From: Paraburkholderia hiiakae
GTDB taxonomy: Bacteria > Pseudomonadota > Gammaproteobacteria > Burkholderiales > Burkholderiaceae
Reading direction: 5' to 3'
NCBI RefSeq assembly: GCF_904848665.1
Contig: NZ_CAJHCQ010000003.1
Span: 186,001-250,000, forward strand
DNA: 64,000 nt
Within the stretch, counting starts at the first letter, position 1, and each line of letters opens with the position of its first letter. Positions 44,578-55,018 of this stretch are shown here, piece by piece. The position numbers and the translations under genes were made by a program. The notes below the pieces were generated by a model. The model was not told the origin of the DNA. It saw only the letters and a list, made by a program, of their open reading frames with translations, and did not search any database.

Positions 44578-44614
44578 AAAAAAAGCCGGCGCCGCGTGCG
44601 TGCGGGGCCGGCTT
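44578..44614 (-). terminator. Terminator downstream of the DUF192 gene
   Basis: On the minus strand AGCCGGC pairs with GCCGGCT around a 16-base loop and is followed by seven T. It lies about 80 bases after the DUF192 stop. Confidence 0.78.
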
Positions 44615-44648
44615 GCGCGTCTCGCGCTGCGCGCGAGTATTGCGTGAC

Positions 44649-44692
44649 GGGTAACTGCGGGGTAACTGCGGGGTAACTGCGGGGTAACCGCG
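44649..44692. repeat. Tandem repeat of four 11-bp units
   Basis: GGGTAACTGCG is repeated three times exactly (44649, 44660, 44671) and a fourth time with one change (GGGTAACCGCG, 44682). It lies directly after the DUF192 stop codon. Confidence 0.9.
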
Positions 44693-44695
44693 CGC

Positions 44696-45214
44696 TTACT
44701 GCAGCGGCGGCAGTCCCTGAATCACCATGCCTGGCTTGATGCCCTTCGACGTGAACCAGCCCTTGGGCATTTCGAGCGCGAAGGTGCCGTTGTTGCGCGG
44801 GCAGTGGTTGTTGGTCGTTTCGGCCTGCATCTCGTCGATGTCGGTGATCGTGCCGTCGGCGCGAATGAAGGCGATCGACAGCGGGATCAGCGTGTTCTTC
44901 ATCCAGAAGCAGTGCACTGCGTTTTCGCCGAATACGAACAGCATGCCTTCATTGGGCCCGAGTTGCGAACGGTACATGAGGCCCTGTTCGCGATCCGCGT
45001 CGTTGGCGGCGACCGCGGCATCGATCACGAACATGCCTGCCGTGAGCTTCACGCGCGGAAAATCGCCGGGCTGCTTGGCCCCCGGCGGCATCTGCTGTGC
45101 CAGCGCGATGCTCGACGTGGACGCCGCGGTGAACGTGAGCACCGCGAAAGCGGCAAATGGCAATGCGACGACAAGCGCGCAGCGCACGACGAACGAGCGC
45201 AGGGAAAATCGCAC
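44696..45214 (-). CDS. DUF192 family exported protein
   Basis: A 172-residue protein. The frame begins at an ATG at 45247, but AAGGAG lies seven bases before a GTG at 45214, so translation from GTG (V-R-F-S-L-R-S-F) is preferred. A signal peptide follows (RCALVVALPFAAFAVLTF, cleaved near S-I-A-L-A-Q). The DUF192 domain includes R-E-Q-G-L-M-Y-R and GMLFVFGENAVHCFWMKNTLIPLSIAF, and GTITDIDEM. The family is of unknown function, periplasmic. Confidence 0.9.
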   Translation of the reverse strand: MRFSLRSFVVRCALVVALPFAAFAVLTFTAASTSSIALAQQMPPGAKQPGDFPRVKLTAGMFVIDAAVAANDADREQGLMYRSQLGPNEGMLFVFGENAVHCFWMKNTLIPLSIAFIRADGTITDIDEMQAETTNNHCPRNNGTFALEMPKGWFTSKGIKPGMVIQGLPPLQ

Positions 45215-45369
45215 GAGAGACTCCTTGCTGTAGGTTAATCCGCGCATGTTACGCGACCAGGTCAGAACGGGTCAAAATGCGCGGCACGCTTCACGTCATC
45301 GTTCACGTCATTCACGTGAGACGGCGAGCGTGCACGTCAAAATAATGCCTAAAAATCGCGCAACCAAAC

Positions 45370-45403
45370 AAAAAGGCAGAACGCCTTGCGGCGCTCTGCC
45401 TTT
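45370..45403 (-). terminator. Terminator after the small Lys/His/Ala-rich gene
   Basis: AAAAAGGCAGA-CGCC, TTGC loop, GGCG-TCTGCC and TTT, with one mismatch in the stem. Direction and position fit the minus-strand gene ending at 45460. Confidence 0.85.
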
Positions 45404-45459
45404 CGTCGCGCTGAAGACGCGGCAACGAATGCCGCTTCTTCATGCGTCTTACAACAAGC

Positions 45460-45660
45460 TTACTCCGAAGCTGCCGAAGCGGCTTCAGCCTTCGCTGCCT
45501 TCTTGTGCGACGACTTCTTGTGTGCCTTCTTGTGCGCAGCCTTGTGTGCCGACGAAGCAGCAGCAGCCGGAGCAGCCGAAGCAGCTTCCGGAGCCGAAGC
45601 TTGTGCGAATGCAGCCGATGCGAAGAGGCCAGCGACCAGAGCAGCGATCAGTTTGTTCAT
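45460..45660 (-). CDS. Small exported Lys/His/Ala-rich protein
   Basis: A 66-residue protein of unknown function. A clear signal peptide (M-N-K-L-I-A-A-L-V-A-G-L-F-A-S-A-A-F-A-Q) is followed by an Ala-rich part and by A-H-K-K / S-H-K-K repeats at about residues 41-56, then an acidic/Ala tail. GAGGA lies eight bases before the ATG. A similar kind of small protein occurs in Burkholderia genomes; possibly a periplasmic polycation that binds metals, nucleic acid or lipopolysaccharide. Single-gene unit with its own terminator. Confidence 0.8.
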   Translation of the reverse strand: MNKLIAALVAGLFASAAFAQASAPEAASAAPAAAASSAHKAAHKKAHKKSSHKKAAKAEAASAASE

Positions 45661-46001
45661 GTTGTGAATCCTCAAGCTTGAGTTAATTAACCAAGTGACC
45701 CGGTTTTTGGAGTCAGGTCGGTAAACGTGCCATCCACCTTTCGGTTGACAGTCGCTTTCGACAAATTCGCGTGAATTTGATTTCTGCGTCTGCCAGCGGT
45801 CAGGACCGTGCATTGCTGCGAGGACCCGGAAGGCTGAATGCCGGATAGCTTCTGGCATCTGCGTCGATTAACGCATGGTCTCGCGAGACGGTTGACGCAA
45901 ACTTTTCATTTGCTTCGTAACGAGACGCAACAGAAAGGTAGGGGACGTGTCGCGTGATTCGAAAAAAATCGTTCAGCAAGCGAAAAGTGCTTGCACAACA
46001 A
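45661..46001. other. Upstream region of the small exported protein
   Basis: 341 bases between two minus-strand genes. It should hold the promoter of the small exported protein. A TTAATTAA palindrome lies at about 45684 close to its ribosome binding site. The longer open frame through here lacks protein features. Confidence 0.4.
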
Positions 46002-46583
46002 TCACTTGTGTTTGTGAGTCGTGTTTTGCCAGGGCGCATTGGTGGGCACGTCGATGCTTTCGCCGGGCGTGAGGCCAAGTGAAAAAATATCGAGTGCGCC
46101 AATCGCGACGCGCACGAGCCGCAATGTTGGATAGCCCACTGCCGCGGTCATGCGTCGCACCTGCCTGTTCTTGCCCTCGCTGATCGCGATCTCCACCCAC
46201 GTGGTGGGTATTGACGCGCGATAACGAATCGGGGGATTGCGCGGCCACAGATTCTCCGGCGCAGCAATGATTCTTGTTTGACATGGCTGCGTCACGAAAT
46301 CACCGAGATCGACACCGCGTTCGAGCGCGGCAAGCGCTGCGGCATCGGGCTCGCCTTCCACTTGCGCCCAATAACGCTTCACGAGTTTGCGTTTCGGTTC
46401 GGCAATGCGCGCCTGCAATGCGCCGTCGTCGGTGAGGAGCAGGAGACCTTCGCTATCGGAGTCGAGCCGGCCCGCGGGATAAACGCCCGGCACCTTCACC
46501 CAGTCGGCGAGTGACTGACGTGTTTCGTGCGGCGAAAACTGGCAGATCGTGCCGAACGGTTTATTGAGGGCGATCAAACGCAT
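46002..46583 (-). CDS. 23S rRNA pseudouridine synthase, RluE type
   Basis: A 193-residue RsuA/RluB-family pseudouridine synthase without an S4 domain, as in RluE, which modifies U2457 of 23S rRNA. Catalytic Asp41 in A-G-R-L-D-S-D-S-E-G-L; the N-terminal A-L-N-K-P-F-G-T and the C-terminal GKNRQVRRM and T-L-R-L-V-R are conserved. It lies upstream of icd on the opposite strand, a neighbourhood seen in other Burkholderia. Confidence 0.9.
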   Translation of the reverse strand: MRLIALNKPFGTICQFSPHETRQSLADWVKVPGVYPAGRLDSDSEGLLLLTDDGALQARIAEPKRKLVKRYWAQVEGEPDAAALAALERGVDLGDFVTQPCQTRIIAAPENLWPRNPPIRYRASIPTTWVEIAISEGKNRQVRRMTAAVGYPTLRLVRVAIGALDIFSLGLTPGESIDVPTNAPWQNTTHKHK

Positions 46584-47104
46584 GACAGGGCGGCGGGTAC
46601 GAATGGATGACTGGCTAGCGCCGAGATCTTAATGCATATTGCGCCTCGTCGATTTCTATCTCTTATATAAGACATAAGACAAGAGCGGTCTGGATCCCCC
46701 TTTGCGGCTACGACAACCGTGCGACGACGTCTCGCGCGTGGCTCGGACGTGTCCGCGATGTGGCGCCGCAGTAGCGCAAGTGGCTTGCCTCGCGCTGGCG
46801 CTCGCGTGAAGTGCGCGGCACGCATGTGCGAGGCGTGGGCTAGAATAGCCGCCAGACCCTCACGCCGACGGGCCGCTCGCGCCGCCTGGCAAGCCGCTCG
46901 TCGAGCCGCTTACTCCGCTCGGTTGCGCGCTGTGCGTCGCGTGTCCCTGGACAGTCTTGCTGCGAATATCGACCGCGCCGGTTGTTGAGAAGCCGCAACG
47001 GCGAGATGCCTCTCTCGCCGGGCGAAACGGCTTCGCCGCCGCCGCGAGGCGCCGAGCGCCGCGTCAAACCCGCTACAACAGCGTTGCCCTTACTGGAGTC
47101 GATC
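46584..47104. other. Divergent gap between rluE-type gene and icd
   Basis: 521 bases without a supportable gene. A TAGAAT at 46841-46846 is a possible -10 for icd, which would give an mRNA leader of about 250 bases. An AT-rich part (about 46610-46690) lies near the rluE start. No other structure was recognised. Confidence 0.4.
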
Positions 47105-48361
47105 ATGCCGTATCAGCACATCTTGGTTCCGACCGGCGGTGAAAAGATCACCGTCAATCCGGACTTCTCGCTCAACGTCTCAGACCAGCCGATCATCCCG
47201 TACATCGAAGGCGATGGCACGGGTGTGGACATTACGCCGGTCATGCTGAAGGTGGTCGACGCGGCGGTTGGAAAGGCCTACGGCGGCAAGCGCAAGATTC
47301 ACTGGATGGAAATCTACGCGGGCGAGAAGGCGACGCGGGTGTACGGTCCCGACGTGTGGCTGCCCGAAGAAACGCTCGACGTCGTGAAGGAATACGTGGT
47401 GTCGATCAAGGGGCCGCTCACGACGCCCGTTGGCGGCGGCATCCGCTCGCTGAACGTCGCGCTGCGCCAGCAGCTCGACCTGTACGTGTGCCTGCGTCCT
47501 GTCCAGTACTTCAAGGGCGTGCCCTCGCCGGTGCGCGCGCCGGAGAAGGTCAACATGGTCATCTTCCGCGAGAACTCGGAGGACATCTATGCGGGCATCG
47601 AATGGCCCGCGGAGTCCGAAGGCGCGAAGAAGCTCATCAAATTCCTGCGCGAAGAGATGGGCGTGGCGAAGATCCGCTTTCCAGAAAGCTCGGGCGTAGG
47701 CGTCAAGCCGGTGTCGCGCGAGGGTACGGAGCGTCTCGTGCGCAAGGCGATCCAGTATGCGATCGACAACGAGCGCCGCTCGGTCACGCTCGTGCACAAG
47801 GGCAACATCATGAAGTTCACCGAAGGCGCGTTCCGCGACTACGGTTATGCGCTCGCGCAGAAGGAGTTCGCGGCGGAACTGATAGACGGCGGCCCGTGGA
47901 TGAAGATCAAGAGTCCGAAGACGGGCGGCGACATCGTGATCAAGGATGTGATCGCCGACGCCTTCCTGCAGCAGATCCTGCTGCGCCCGGCCGAATACGA
48001 CGTTATCGCCACGCTGAACCTGAATGGCGACTACATTTCCGACGCGCTGGCGGCGCAAGTGGGCGGCATTGGTATCGCGCCGGGTGCGAATCTTTCGGAC
48101 TCCGTTGCGATGTTCGAGGCCACTCACGGTACCGCGCCTAAATACGCGGGCAAGGACTATGTGAACCCGGGCTCCGAAATTCTCTCGGCGGAAATGATGC
48201 TGCGCCATCTCGGCTGGGTCGAGGCGGCGAACCTCATCATTGCCTCGATGGAGAAGTCGATTCTTCAGAAGCGCGTCACCTATGACTTCGCGCGTCTGAT
48301 GGAAGGGGCGACGCAGGTGTCGTGCTCGGGGTTCGGACAGGTGATGATCGAAAATATGTAA
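47105..48361 (+). CDS. icd: NADP-dependent isocitrate dehydrogenase
   Basis: A 418-residue TCA-cycle enzyme that oxidises isocitrate to 2-oxoglutarate. Conserved parts include [26 protein letters not shown], the phosphorylation-site loop with [35 protein letters not shown] and the NADP-site [21 protein letters not shown] region near residue 340. Start at 47105, [15 protein letters not shown]; the frame upstream is not conserved. It ends in a strong terminator. Normally followed by cspD/clpS/clpA; here a lipoprotein and copper genes intervene. Confidence 0.96.
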   Translation: MPYQHILVPTGGEKITVNPDFSLNVSDQPIIPYIEGDGTGVDITPVMLKVVDAAVGKAYGGKRKIHWMEIYAGEKATRVYGPDVWLPEETLDVVKEYVVSIKGPLTTPVGGGIRSLNVALRQQLDLYVCLRPVQYFKGVPSPVRAPEKVNMVIFRENSEDIYAGIEWPAESEGAKKLIKFLREEMGVAKIRFPESSGVGVKPVSREGTERLVRKAIQYAIDNERRSVTLVHKGNIMKFTEGAFRDYGYALAQKEFAAELIDGGPWMKIKSPKTGGDIVIKDVIADAFLQQILLRPAEYDVIATLNLNGDYISDALAAQVGGIGIAPGANLSDSVAMFEATHGTAPKYAGKDYVNPGSEILSAEMMLRHLGWVEAANLIIASMEKSILQKRVTYDFARLMEGATQVSCSGFGQVMIENM

Positions 48362-48397
48362 GCGAATTTGTGAACATCAAGCAGGGCGAAATACGAC

Positions 48398-48436
48398 AAC
48401 CCCCGGTGGACCTCTGGTTCACCGGGGGTTTGTTTT
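48398..48436. terminator. icd terminator
   Basis: AACCCCCGGTG, an 11-base loop, CACCGGGGGTT and TTGTTTT. Strong on the plus strand; the minus strand of the convergent SYLF gene has a short T-run as well. Confidence 0.88.
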
Positions 48437-48442
48437 AGCGCC

Positions 48443-49024
48443 TCACTCCTTGAGCTTCGTAATCTTCTGCCCTTGCACGCCAAGGCCGGCCATCAGCCCA
48501 GTCTCACCGAAGACGAACGCATACACGTCGGAGCGCGCCGTAGTCGTCGAAAAGTCTTTGGCCATGCCCTTGTCGGCGAGCACGACGCTCGGGCCCAAGC
48601 CGACCGACCAGCCGTCGCTGCTCTCGAGATATTGTTTCGCCCCCGGCGTCATGAGAAACATCGCCTCTGAGAAGTCCTGGGCGCCGGCCTGCAAACCGTA
48701 GGAGAGCGCTCTGACCTTGTAATAGCCGAGCACGTTGCCATCATTCGAAAACAGTACGCCGTTGCCGCCTGAGCCGCCAACCAGCAAACCCGCTTTAAGG
48801 ATGCCAGGAAAGATCAGGACGCCGACTGATTGATTGGCCAACTCCTTCGCATGCGGCGTGCTGGCGTACAGGCTGTTCATTGCCTGGCGCGCATCGTGAA
48901 CGAGTTGTATGCGCGCGTCGGCGTTGCTCAACGAGGTCGCTGAAGTCGTGGGGTTCGGCGTGGAGCAAGCTGCGACGAACAGCGCGGAGAGAATGACGGC
49001 TGCGCGCAGGATTTTTTGTGACAT
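48443..49024 (-). CDS. SYLF-domain lipoprotein
   Basis: A 193-residue lipoprotein. The signal sequence ends in the lipobox V-A-A-C-S (Cys at about residue 20); the mature part is a SYLF/Ysc84-type lipid-binding domain: SVGVLIFPGILKAGLLVGGSGGNGVLF, YKVRALSYGLQAGAQDFSEAMF and DVYAFVFGETGLMAGL. The start at 49024 (MSQKILRA) is the natural one; an upstream extension to 49069 disrupts the signal. Function unknown; homologues bind phosphoinositides in eukaryotes. Convergent with icd. Confidence 0.9.
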   Translation of the reverse strand: MSQKILRAAVILSALFVAACSTPNPTTSATSLSNADARIQLVHDARQAMNSLYASTPHAKELANQSVGVLIFPGILKAGLLVGGSGGNGVLFSNDGNVLGYYKVRALSYGLQAGAQDFSEAMFLMTPGAKQYLESSDGWSVGLGPSVVLADKGMAKDFSTTTARSDVYAFVFGETGLMAGLGVQGQKITKLKE

Positions 49025-49221
49025 AGTGTGTATTCCCAGTGTTTTCGGTACAGCGCCGGCCCGCGTCATGCGTGCGGACCGCGCTCGAGCGATCCTGGCG
49101 AACTTTCATTCCCATGTCTTTGTTCTGGACACGGTACGCGGCAAGGCGTCGTGCGCGTCGCGATGCCTCCTGTGCGATATGATGATGTGTATCAACCTAG
49201 TCAGTTCCCCGCCCAGGTCGC

Positions 49222-49578
49222 ATGCCTTTTCTGTGTCGTCTTATTCTTGCTTGCTTGTTCGCGCTCTTCGCCGTGCGCGGTGCGACGGCGTGCGAACACA
49301 TGCAGCGAATCGCGCAGAAGCCGAACGCCGTCGTCGTGGCCAGCGATCATTGCGGCACGACGAAACCCGGTGAGATGACAAACGCTAGCGGCAACGGTTC
49401 GCACGGTGCGTGCGGCACGAGTTGCTGTGTCGCGGGTTGCGGCGTGCATTGCGGCGCGCCACCCGTTGTGTCGGCGTTGGGTATGCCTGCTCCCGGTGGG
49501 TCTACGCTCGCCGTGCTTCCCGTCCCGATGCGTGCCGGGATTACGCACGCGCCTCCTTTGCCTCCTCCGATCGTCTGA
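49222..49578 (+). CDS. Small Cys-rich exported protein upstream of copA
   Basis: A 118-residue protein of unknown function. N-terminal signal peptide (LILACLFALFAVRGATA), then two Cys motifs, C-E-H-M-Q-R-I and D-H-C-G-T-T, and a dense cluster (ACGTSCCVAGCGVHCG) that suits metal binding. The C-terminus is Pro-rich and may be a short membrane segment (VSALGMPAP..). It lies 154 bases before the multicopper oxidase on the same strand, so a role in copper handling in the periplasm is likely. No named family could be assigned. Confidence 0.78.
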   Translation: MPFLCRLILACLFALFAVRGATACEHMQRIAQKPNAVVVASDHCGTTKPGEMTNASGNGSHGACGTSCCVAGCGVHCGAPPVVSALGMPAPGGSTLAVLPVPMRAGITHAPPLPPPIV

Positions 49579-49732
49579 GCCGGGCCGCCGCGCTTCGTCG
49601 AGTGCGGCCCGACAGTGGCTTCGAAGTGCTTCGCGCGCGCGTCACGCGAGCGAAGCGAATCGCCATACGCGTGGCGCGGCTGTCGTCGCGCGGCGCGTGC
49701 TCAGGCATGGACCAGGTAAGAGGAATTCATCG

Positions 49733-51328
49733 ATGAAACGAAGAGCATTTCTGTCCGGCGCGTTGAGCGCTGCCACAGCGACCCTGTTCGCGCGTCGCGC
49801 ATTCGCACAAGGTGCGGACGATGCGATGCACGGCATGTCGGATATGCCGGCGATGTCCGGCGGCATGATCCACGCGCAAGTACCGCTTGCTGCGGCCGAC
49901 GCGTTGCCCGCCGGCGAGCCGCTGGCCACGTTGCGCGCGCTCGCGAACCAGAGCCGCGAACCGGGCCTCTTCCGCGCGACGCTCATCGCGCAGCTCGCTG
50001 CGCGCGCGCTGCTGCACGGTCAGCCGCAAACCATTTTTTGGCAGTACGACGCGGACGTGACGGCGAACGACGGCCCGGTCATCGGCCCGTTGATCGACGT
50101 GCACGAGGGCGACACCGTCGAGATCACCTTCGTGAACCGGCTGCCGCAGCCTTCTACGATCCATTGGCACGGCTTGCCCGTGCCGCCCGATCAGGACGGC
50201 AATCCGTCGAAACCTGTCGCGCCGGGCGAGCGGCACGTTTATCGCTTCACGTTGCCGCAGGGAAGCGCGGGCACCTACTGGTATCACCCGCATCCCCACA
50301 TGCTGAGTTCGGAGCAGGTGTTCCGCGGGCTGGCGGGCCCCTTCGTCGTGCGCGCTGCGACCGATCCGCTCGCAGCGTGGCCTGAGCGCCATCTGTTCGT
50401 TTCCGACCTGAAACTCGCGGCAGACGGCACGATTCCCGGGAACGGCATGATGGACTGGATGAACGGCCGTGAAGGTCAGTACGTGCTCGTGAACGGGGCG
50501 CGCGAGCCGCGAATCGAGGTCATGGGCGACGAGCGCTGGCGCGTCTGGAATGGCTGTAACGCGCGCTATCTGCAACTCGCTTTCGACGACGGCCGCGCCT
50601 TCGCTCAGGTGGGGACCGACGGCGGGCTGCTGGGCGCTCCGCGCGAGGGCATAACCTCGCTTTTGCTCGCACCGGGCGAGCGCGCTGAGCTGATCGTGCG
50701 CGTGGGGCAGGGCGCCTCGCGTGCCTCGCTGATTGCCGCGCGATACGATCGCCACAAGATGGCGATGACACACGGCAGCTTGCCCGCGGGGCCGTCGCTG
50801 ATCCTGGCGAACGTTGGCTTCGCACCGGCAAGCGCAGCAGCACAATTGGCATTGCCGGGGCGCTTGCGCGAGGTTGCGCCGCTCGTTTCGTCAGGTCCGC
50901 TAACAGTTCCGCAAAAAAGCGTGGTGTTCAGCGAAGCCATGGACATGAAAGCAATGCACGCGCCGGGTGCGTCCACGCAGCCCATGCCGCGCGGCATGCA
51001 GTTCATGGTGAACGGGGCGGTATTCGATCCGGCGCGCGTGACCCTGGCGAGCCGGCGCGGCGAAGTCGAGCACTGGGCGATAGCAAACGGCACGGACATG
51101 GATCATCCGTTTCATCTGCACGGTACGCAATTTCAGGTGGTGGCGCGCGAGTGGGGCGGTGTGCGCAAGGCAGAGGAACTGCTGGCATGGCGCGACACGG
51201 TGAACGTGCGGCCGGGTGAAACGGTACACATCGCAACCGTCCAGCACGAGGCGGGCGACCGCATGTTTCATTGCCACATCCTCGAGCACGAGGATCTCGG
51301 CATGATGGGCACGTTACGCGTGAGCTAG
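49733..51328 (+). CDS. copA: CopA-type multicopper oxidase (copper resistance)
   Basis: A 531-residue periplasmic multicopper oxidase. A Tat signal starts M-K-R-R-A-F-L-S-G-A and ends A-R-R-A-F-A-Q. A short Met-rich part (MHGMSDMPAMSGGM) and a second (MDMKAMHAPGAS..) may bind Cu(I). Copper sites: H-W-H-G-L (residues about 136-140), W-Y-H-P-H-P-H (about 181-187), H-P-F-H-L-H-G and H-C-H-I-L-E-H-E at the C-terminus, i.e. all four MCO motifs. AGAGGAA lies before the ATG at 49733. No copB, copZ or two-component system is adjacent; the Cys-rich gene is the probable partner. Confidence 0.94.
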   Translation: MKRRAFLSGALSAATATLFARRAFAQGADDAMHGMSDMPAMSGGMIHAQVPLAAADALPAGEPLATLRALANQSREPGLFRATLIAQLAARALLHGQPQTIFWQYDADVTANDGPVIGPLIDVHEGDTVEITFVNRLPQPSTIHWHGLPVPPDQDGNPSKPVAPGERHVYRFTLPQGSAGTYWYHPHPHMLSSEQVFRGLAGPFVVRAATDPLAAWPERHLFVSDLKLAADGTIPGNGMMDWMNGREGQYVLVNGAREPRIEVMGDERWRVWNGCNARYLQLAFDDGRAFAQVGTDGGLLGAPREGITSLLLAPGERAELIVRVGQGASRASLIAARYDRHKMAMTHGSLPAGPSLILANVGFAPASAAAQLALPGRLREVAPLVSSGPLTVPQKSVVFSEAMDMKAMHAPGASTQPMPRGMQFMVNGAVFDPARVTLASRRGEVEHWAIANGTDMDHPFHLHGTQFQVVAREWGGVRKAEELLAWRDTVNVRPGETVHIATVQHEAGDRMFHCHILEHEDLGMMGTLRVS

Positions 51329-51356
51329 CACGCAAACGTTAAAGAACAATGATGCC

Positions 51357-51382
51357 AAAAAGAAACCCGGCCGAAGCCGGGT
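51357..51382 (-). terminator. Weak terminator between copA and cspD
   Basis: ACCCGGC-CGAA-GCCGGGT with a broken T-run on the minus strand (TTTCTTTTTGG). More likely serves cspD than copA. Confidence 0.6.
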
Positions 51383-51407
51383 CTCCAAGGTACGGGTACC
51401 GAACAGA

Positions 51408-51614
51408 TCAGGCCGCTGCCTGAATGTTCGATGCCTGTTTACCCTTCGGGCCTTGCACGACCTCGAAGCTCACCTTCTGACCTTCTTTGAGGGTCTTGAA
51501 GCCATTCATTTGAATAGCCGAAAAGTGAGCGAACAGGTCCTCGCCGCCTTCATCCGGCGTGATGAACCCGAAACCCTTCGCGTCGTTGAACCACTTGACC
51601 GTACCGGTTGCCAT
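51408..51614 (-). CDS. Cold-shock domain protein
   Basis: A 68-residue single-stranded nucleic-acid-binding protein (CspA/CspD family). RNP1 K-G-F-G-F-I-T and RNP2 D-L-F-A-H-F are intact, and the rest is the full CSD fold. It starts with [14 protein letters not shown]. It is adjacent to clpS/clpA and so is probably the CspD-equivalent of this cluster. A clear sigma-70 promoter lies 130 bases upstream, leaving a leader with a perfect hairpin. Confidence 0.95.
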   Translation of the reverse strand: MATGTVKWFNDAKGFGFITPDEGGEDLFAHFSAIQMNGFKTLKEGQKVSFEVVQGPKGKQASNIQAAA

Positions 51615-51667
51615 ACCAACTTCCCCTGTAACTCATGTCACTACCACGAGCAGTTCGAAAAGCTAAA

Positions 51668-51684
51668 CGATCGCGGTGCGATCG
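51668..51684. repeat. Perfect palindrome in the cspD leader
   Basis: CGATCGC-GGT-GCGATCG, 7-bp arms with a three-base loop, lies 54 bases before the cspD start codon, inside the predicted mRNA leader. It could form a hairpin that melts or rearranges on cold shock, or bind a protein as DNA. Confidence 0.6.
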
Positions 51685-51752
51685 CCCCCTCCTCACAAGC
51701 TCACCAACGGCATTTTTTCGAATATAAGGCGGTTGAAAAAAGTGCCAGCTTG

Positions 51753-51781
51753 ATTGTTGAGGGTCTTTATTCTGCTGTCAA
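51753..51781 (-). promoter_or_regulatory. cspD promoter
   Basis: On the minus strand TTGACA (51776-51781, perfect) is followed after 17 bases by AACAAT (51753-51758). Transcription would start near 51746, giving a leader of about 130 bases. Confidence 0.7.
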
Positions 51782-52165
51782 GAATATTTTGAGACGCCCC
51801 TTGACGCGTTGTAAAGAGCGCATTTCCAGGGTTTTTCCTGCTTTTCGCCGACGCTGAGCGCCAGTGTGCAAAGCAGGGTGCATGAGGGATCTTGAAAAAT
51901 TGCGCAAGCGACGCACATGGAATGCATCGCAGCATGGAATCTGACGCTGAGCGTGCGGGCGCCTACAGTAGCTTCCCACGGCAACGCCAAGGTTGTGCGA
52001 TACTCGATTCAACGGTGGCGTGAAAGCTGCTGAGAGCAGGATTGTGTACCGGCCCCGCAGCCGGTCCAAGGGATCGGGGCCGGGCCAGGGCGCATGAATT
52101 GCTTGCAGCGGGTCGCAGGTCGGGAGCGCCGGGTTCACCGGCCGGCCGGTCAGGTTACGGCAGGA

Positions 52166-52193
52166 TTGCGGGCCTGTCCGAGTTGTTTAGAAT
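52166..52193 (+). promoter_or_regulatory. clpS promoter abutting the start codon
   Basis: TTGCGG at 52166-52171, a 16-base spacer and TAGAAT at 52188-52193; the ATG of clpS is at 52200. Initiation would fall at or next to the ATG, and there is no Shine-Dalgarno. Confidence 0.6.
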
Positions 52194-52199
52194 GGATGT

Positions 52200-52510
52200 A
52201 TGGCGATTATCCCGGACAAGCAGGATTCAACCGTACTGGAGCGGCAGGAGCAAAAGGTCAAACCGCCCTCCATGTACAAGGTCGTGCTAATGAATGACGA
52301 CTACACGCCGATGGAATTCGTCGTGATGGTCGTGCAGGAATATTTCAATAAGGACCGCGAGACCGCAACGCAGATCATGTTGAAGGTGCATCGCGAGGGC
52401 AGGGGCGTTTGTGGGGTCTATACGCGAGACATCGCGTCGACCAAGGTTGAGCAAGTCGTTACCCATGCACGGCAGGCCGGGCATCCGCTGCAGTGTGTGA
52501 TGGAGGAAGC

Positions 52511-52514
<4 letters not shown>
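52200..52514 (+). CDS. clpS: ATP-dependent Clp protease adaptor ClpS
   Basis: A 104-residue N-end-rule adaptor that delivers substrates with N-terminal Phe, Leu, Trp or Tyr to ClpAP. The binding motif [10 protein letters not shown] is present (residues 32-41), and [21 protein letters not shown] follows. The N-terminal 25 residues are disordered and would engage ClpA. Its stop overlaps the clpA ATG (ATGA), so the two are translationally coupled. Confidence 0.95.
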
Positions 52515-54802
<2,288 letters not shown>

Positions 54803-54840
54803 GCGGCGGCGCGAAAGCGCGCACACTGCCTTCAGGCAAG

Positions 54841-54873
54841 ACGGCGCAGTCCGAAAGGACTGCGCCGTTTTTT
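54841..54873 (+). terminator. clpA terminator
   Basis: ACGGCGCAGTCC, loop GAAA, GGACTGCGCCGT and six T: a perfect 12-bp stem. Confidence 0.95.
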
Positions 54874-55018
54874 CTTTTGGGCCGGCAGGTTCAGGCGGTG
54901 CGCCATGACGCGCAGGTGGGCGAGCCATCAGCCGGTAAAATGCGGGTTTGTCCCGCCGTCGGCGTTTTCTTGATGCGCAGCGCTTCAGTAGCGTCTCGCG
55001 CGAAGCAGGGGTGTAACA

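Larger units (their letters stand above)
44306..44695. other. fusA upstream region with tandem repeat
   Basis: 390 bases between two minus-strand genes. It includes the DUF192 terminator (44578-44614), a 4x11-bp tandem repeat (44649-44692) and the presumed fusA promoter. No gene was recognised. Confidence 0.5.
51615..52199. other. cspD / clpS divergent region
   Basis: 585 bases without a gene. The left part is the cspD leader with a perfect CGATCGC-GGT-GCGATCG hairpin (51668-51684) and the cspD promoter (51753-51781). The right part (about 51990-52180) is GC-rich and contains hairpins; the clpS promoter abuts its start codon. No riboswitch was recognised. Confidence 0.5.

Noticed and set aside
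51453..51857. A 134-codon plus-strand frame across cspD and its leader.
   Set aside because: Antisense to cspD and its promoter, no family pattern.
52024..52180. Possible riboswitch before clpS, from GC-rich hairpins.
   Set aside because: No conserved box of cobalamin, TPP, glycine or other known classes was recognised, and the clpS promoter lies after it.
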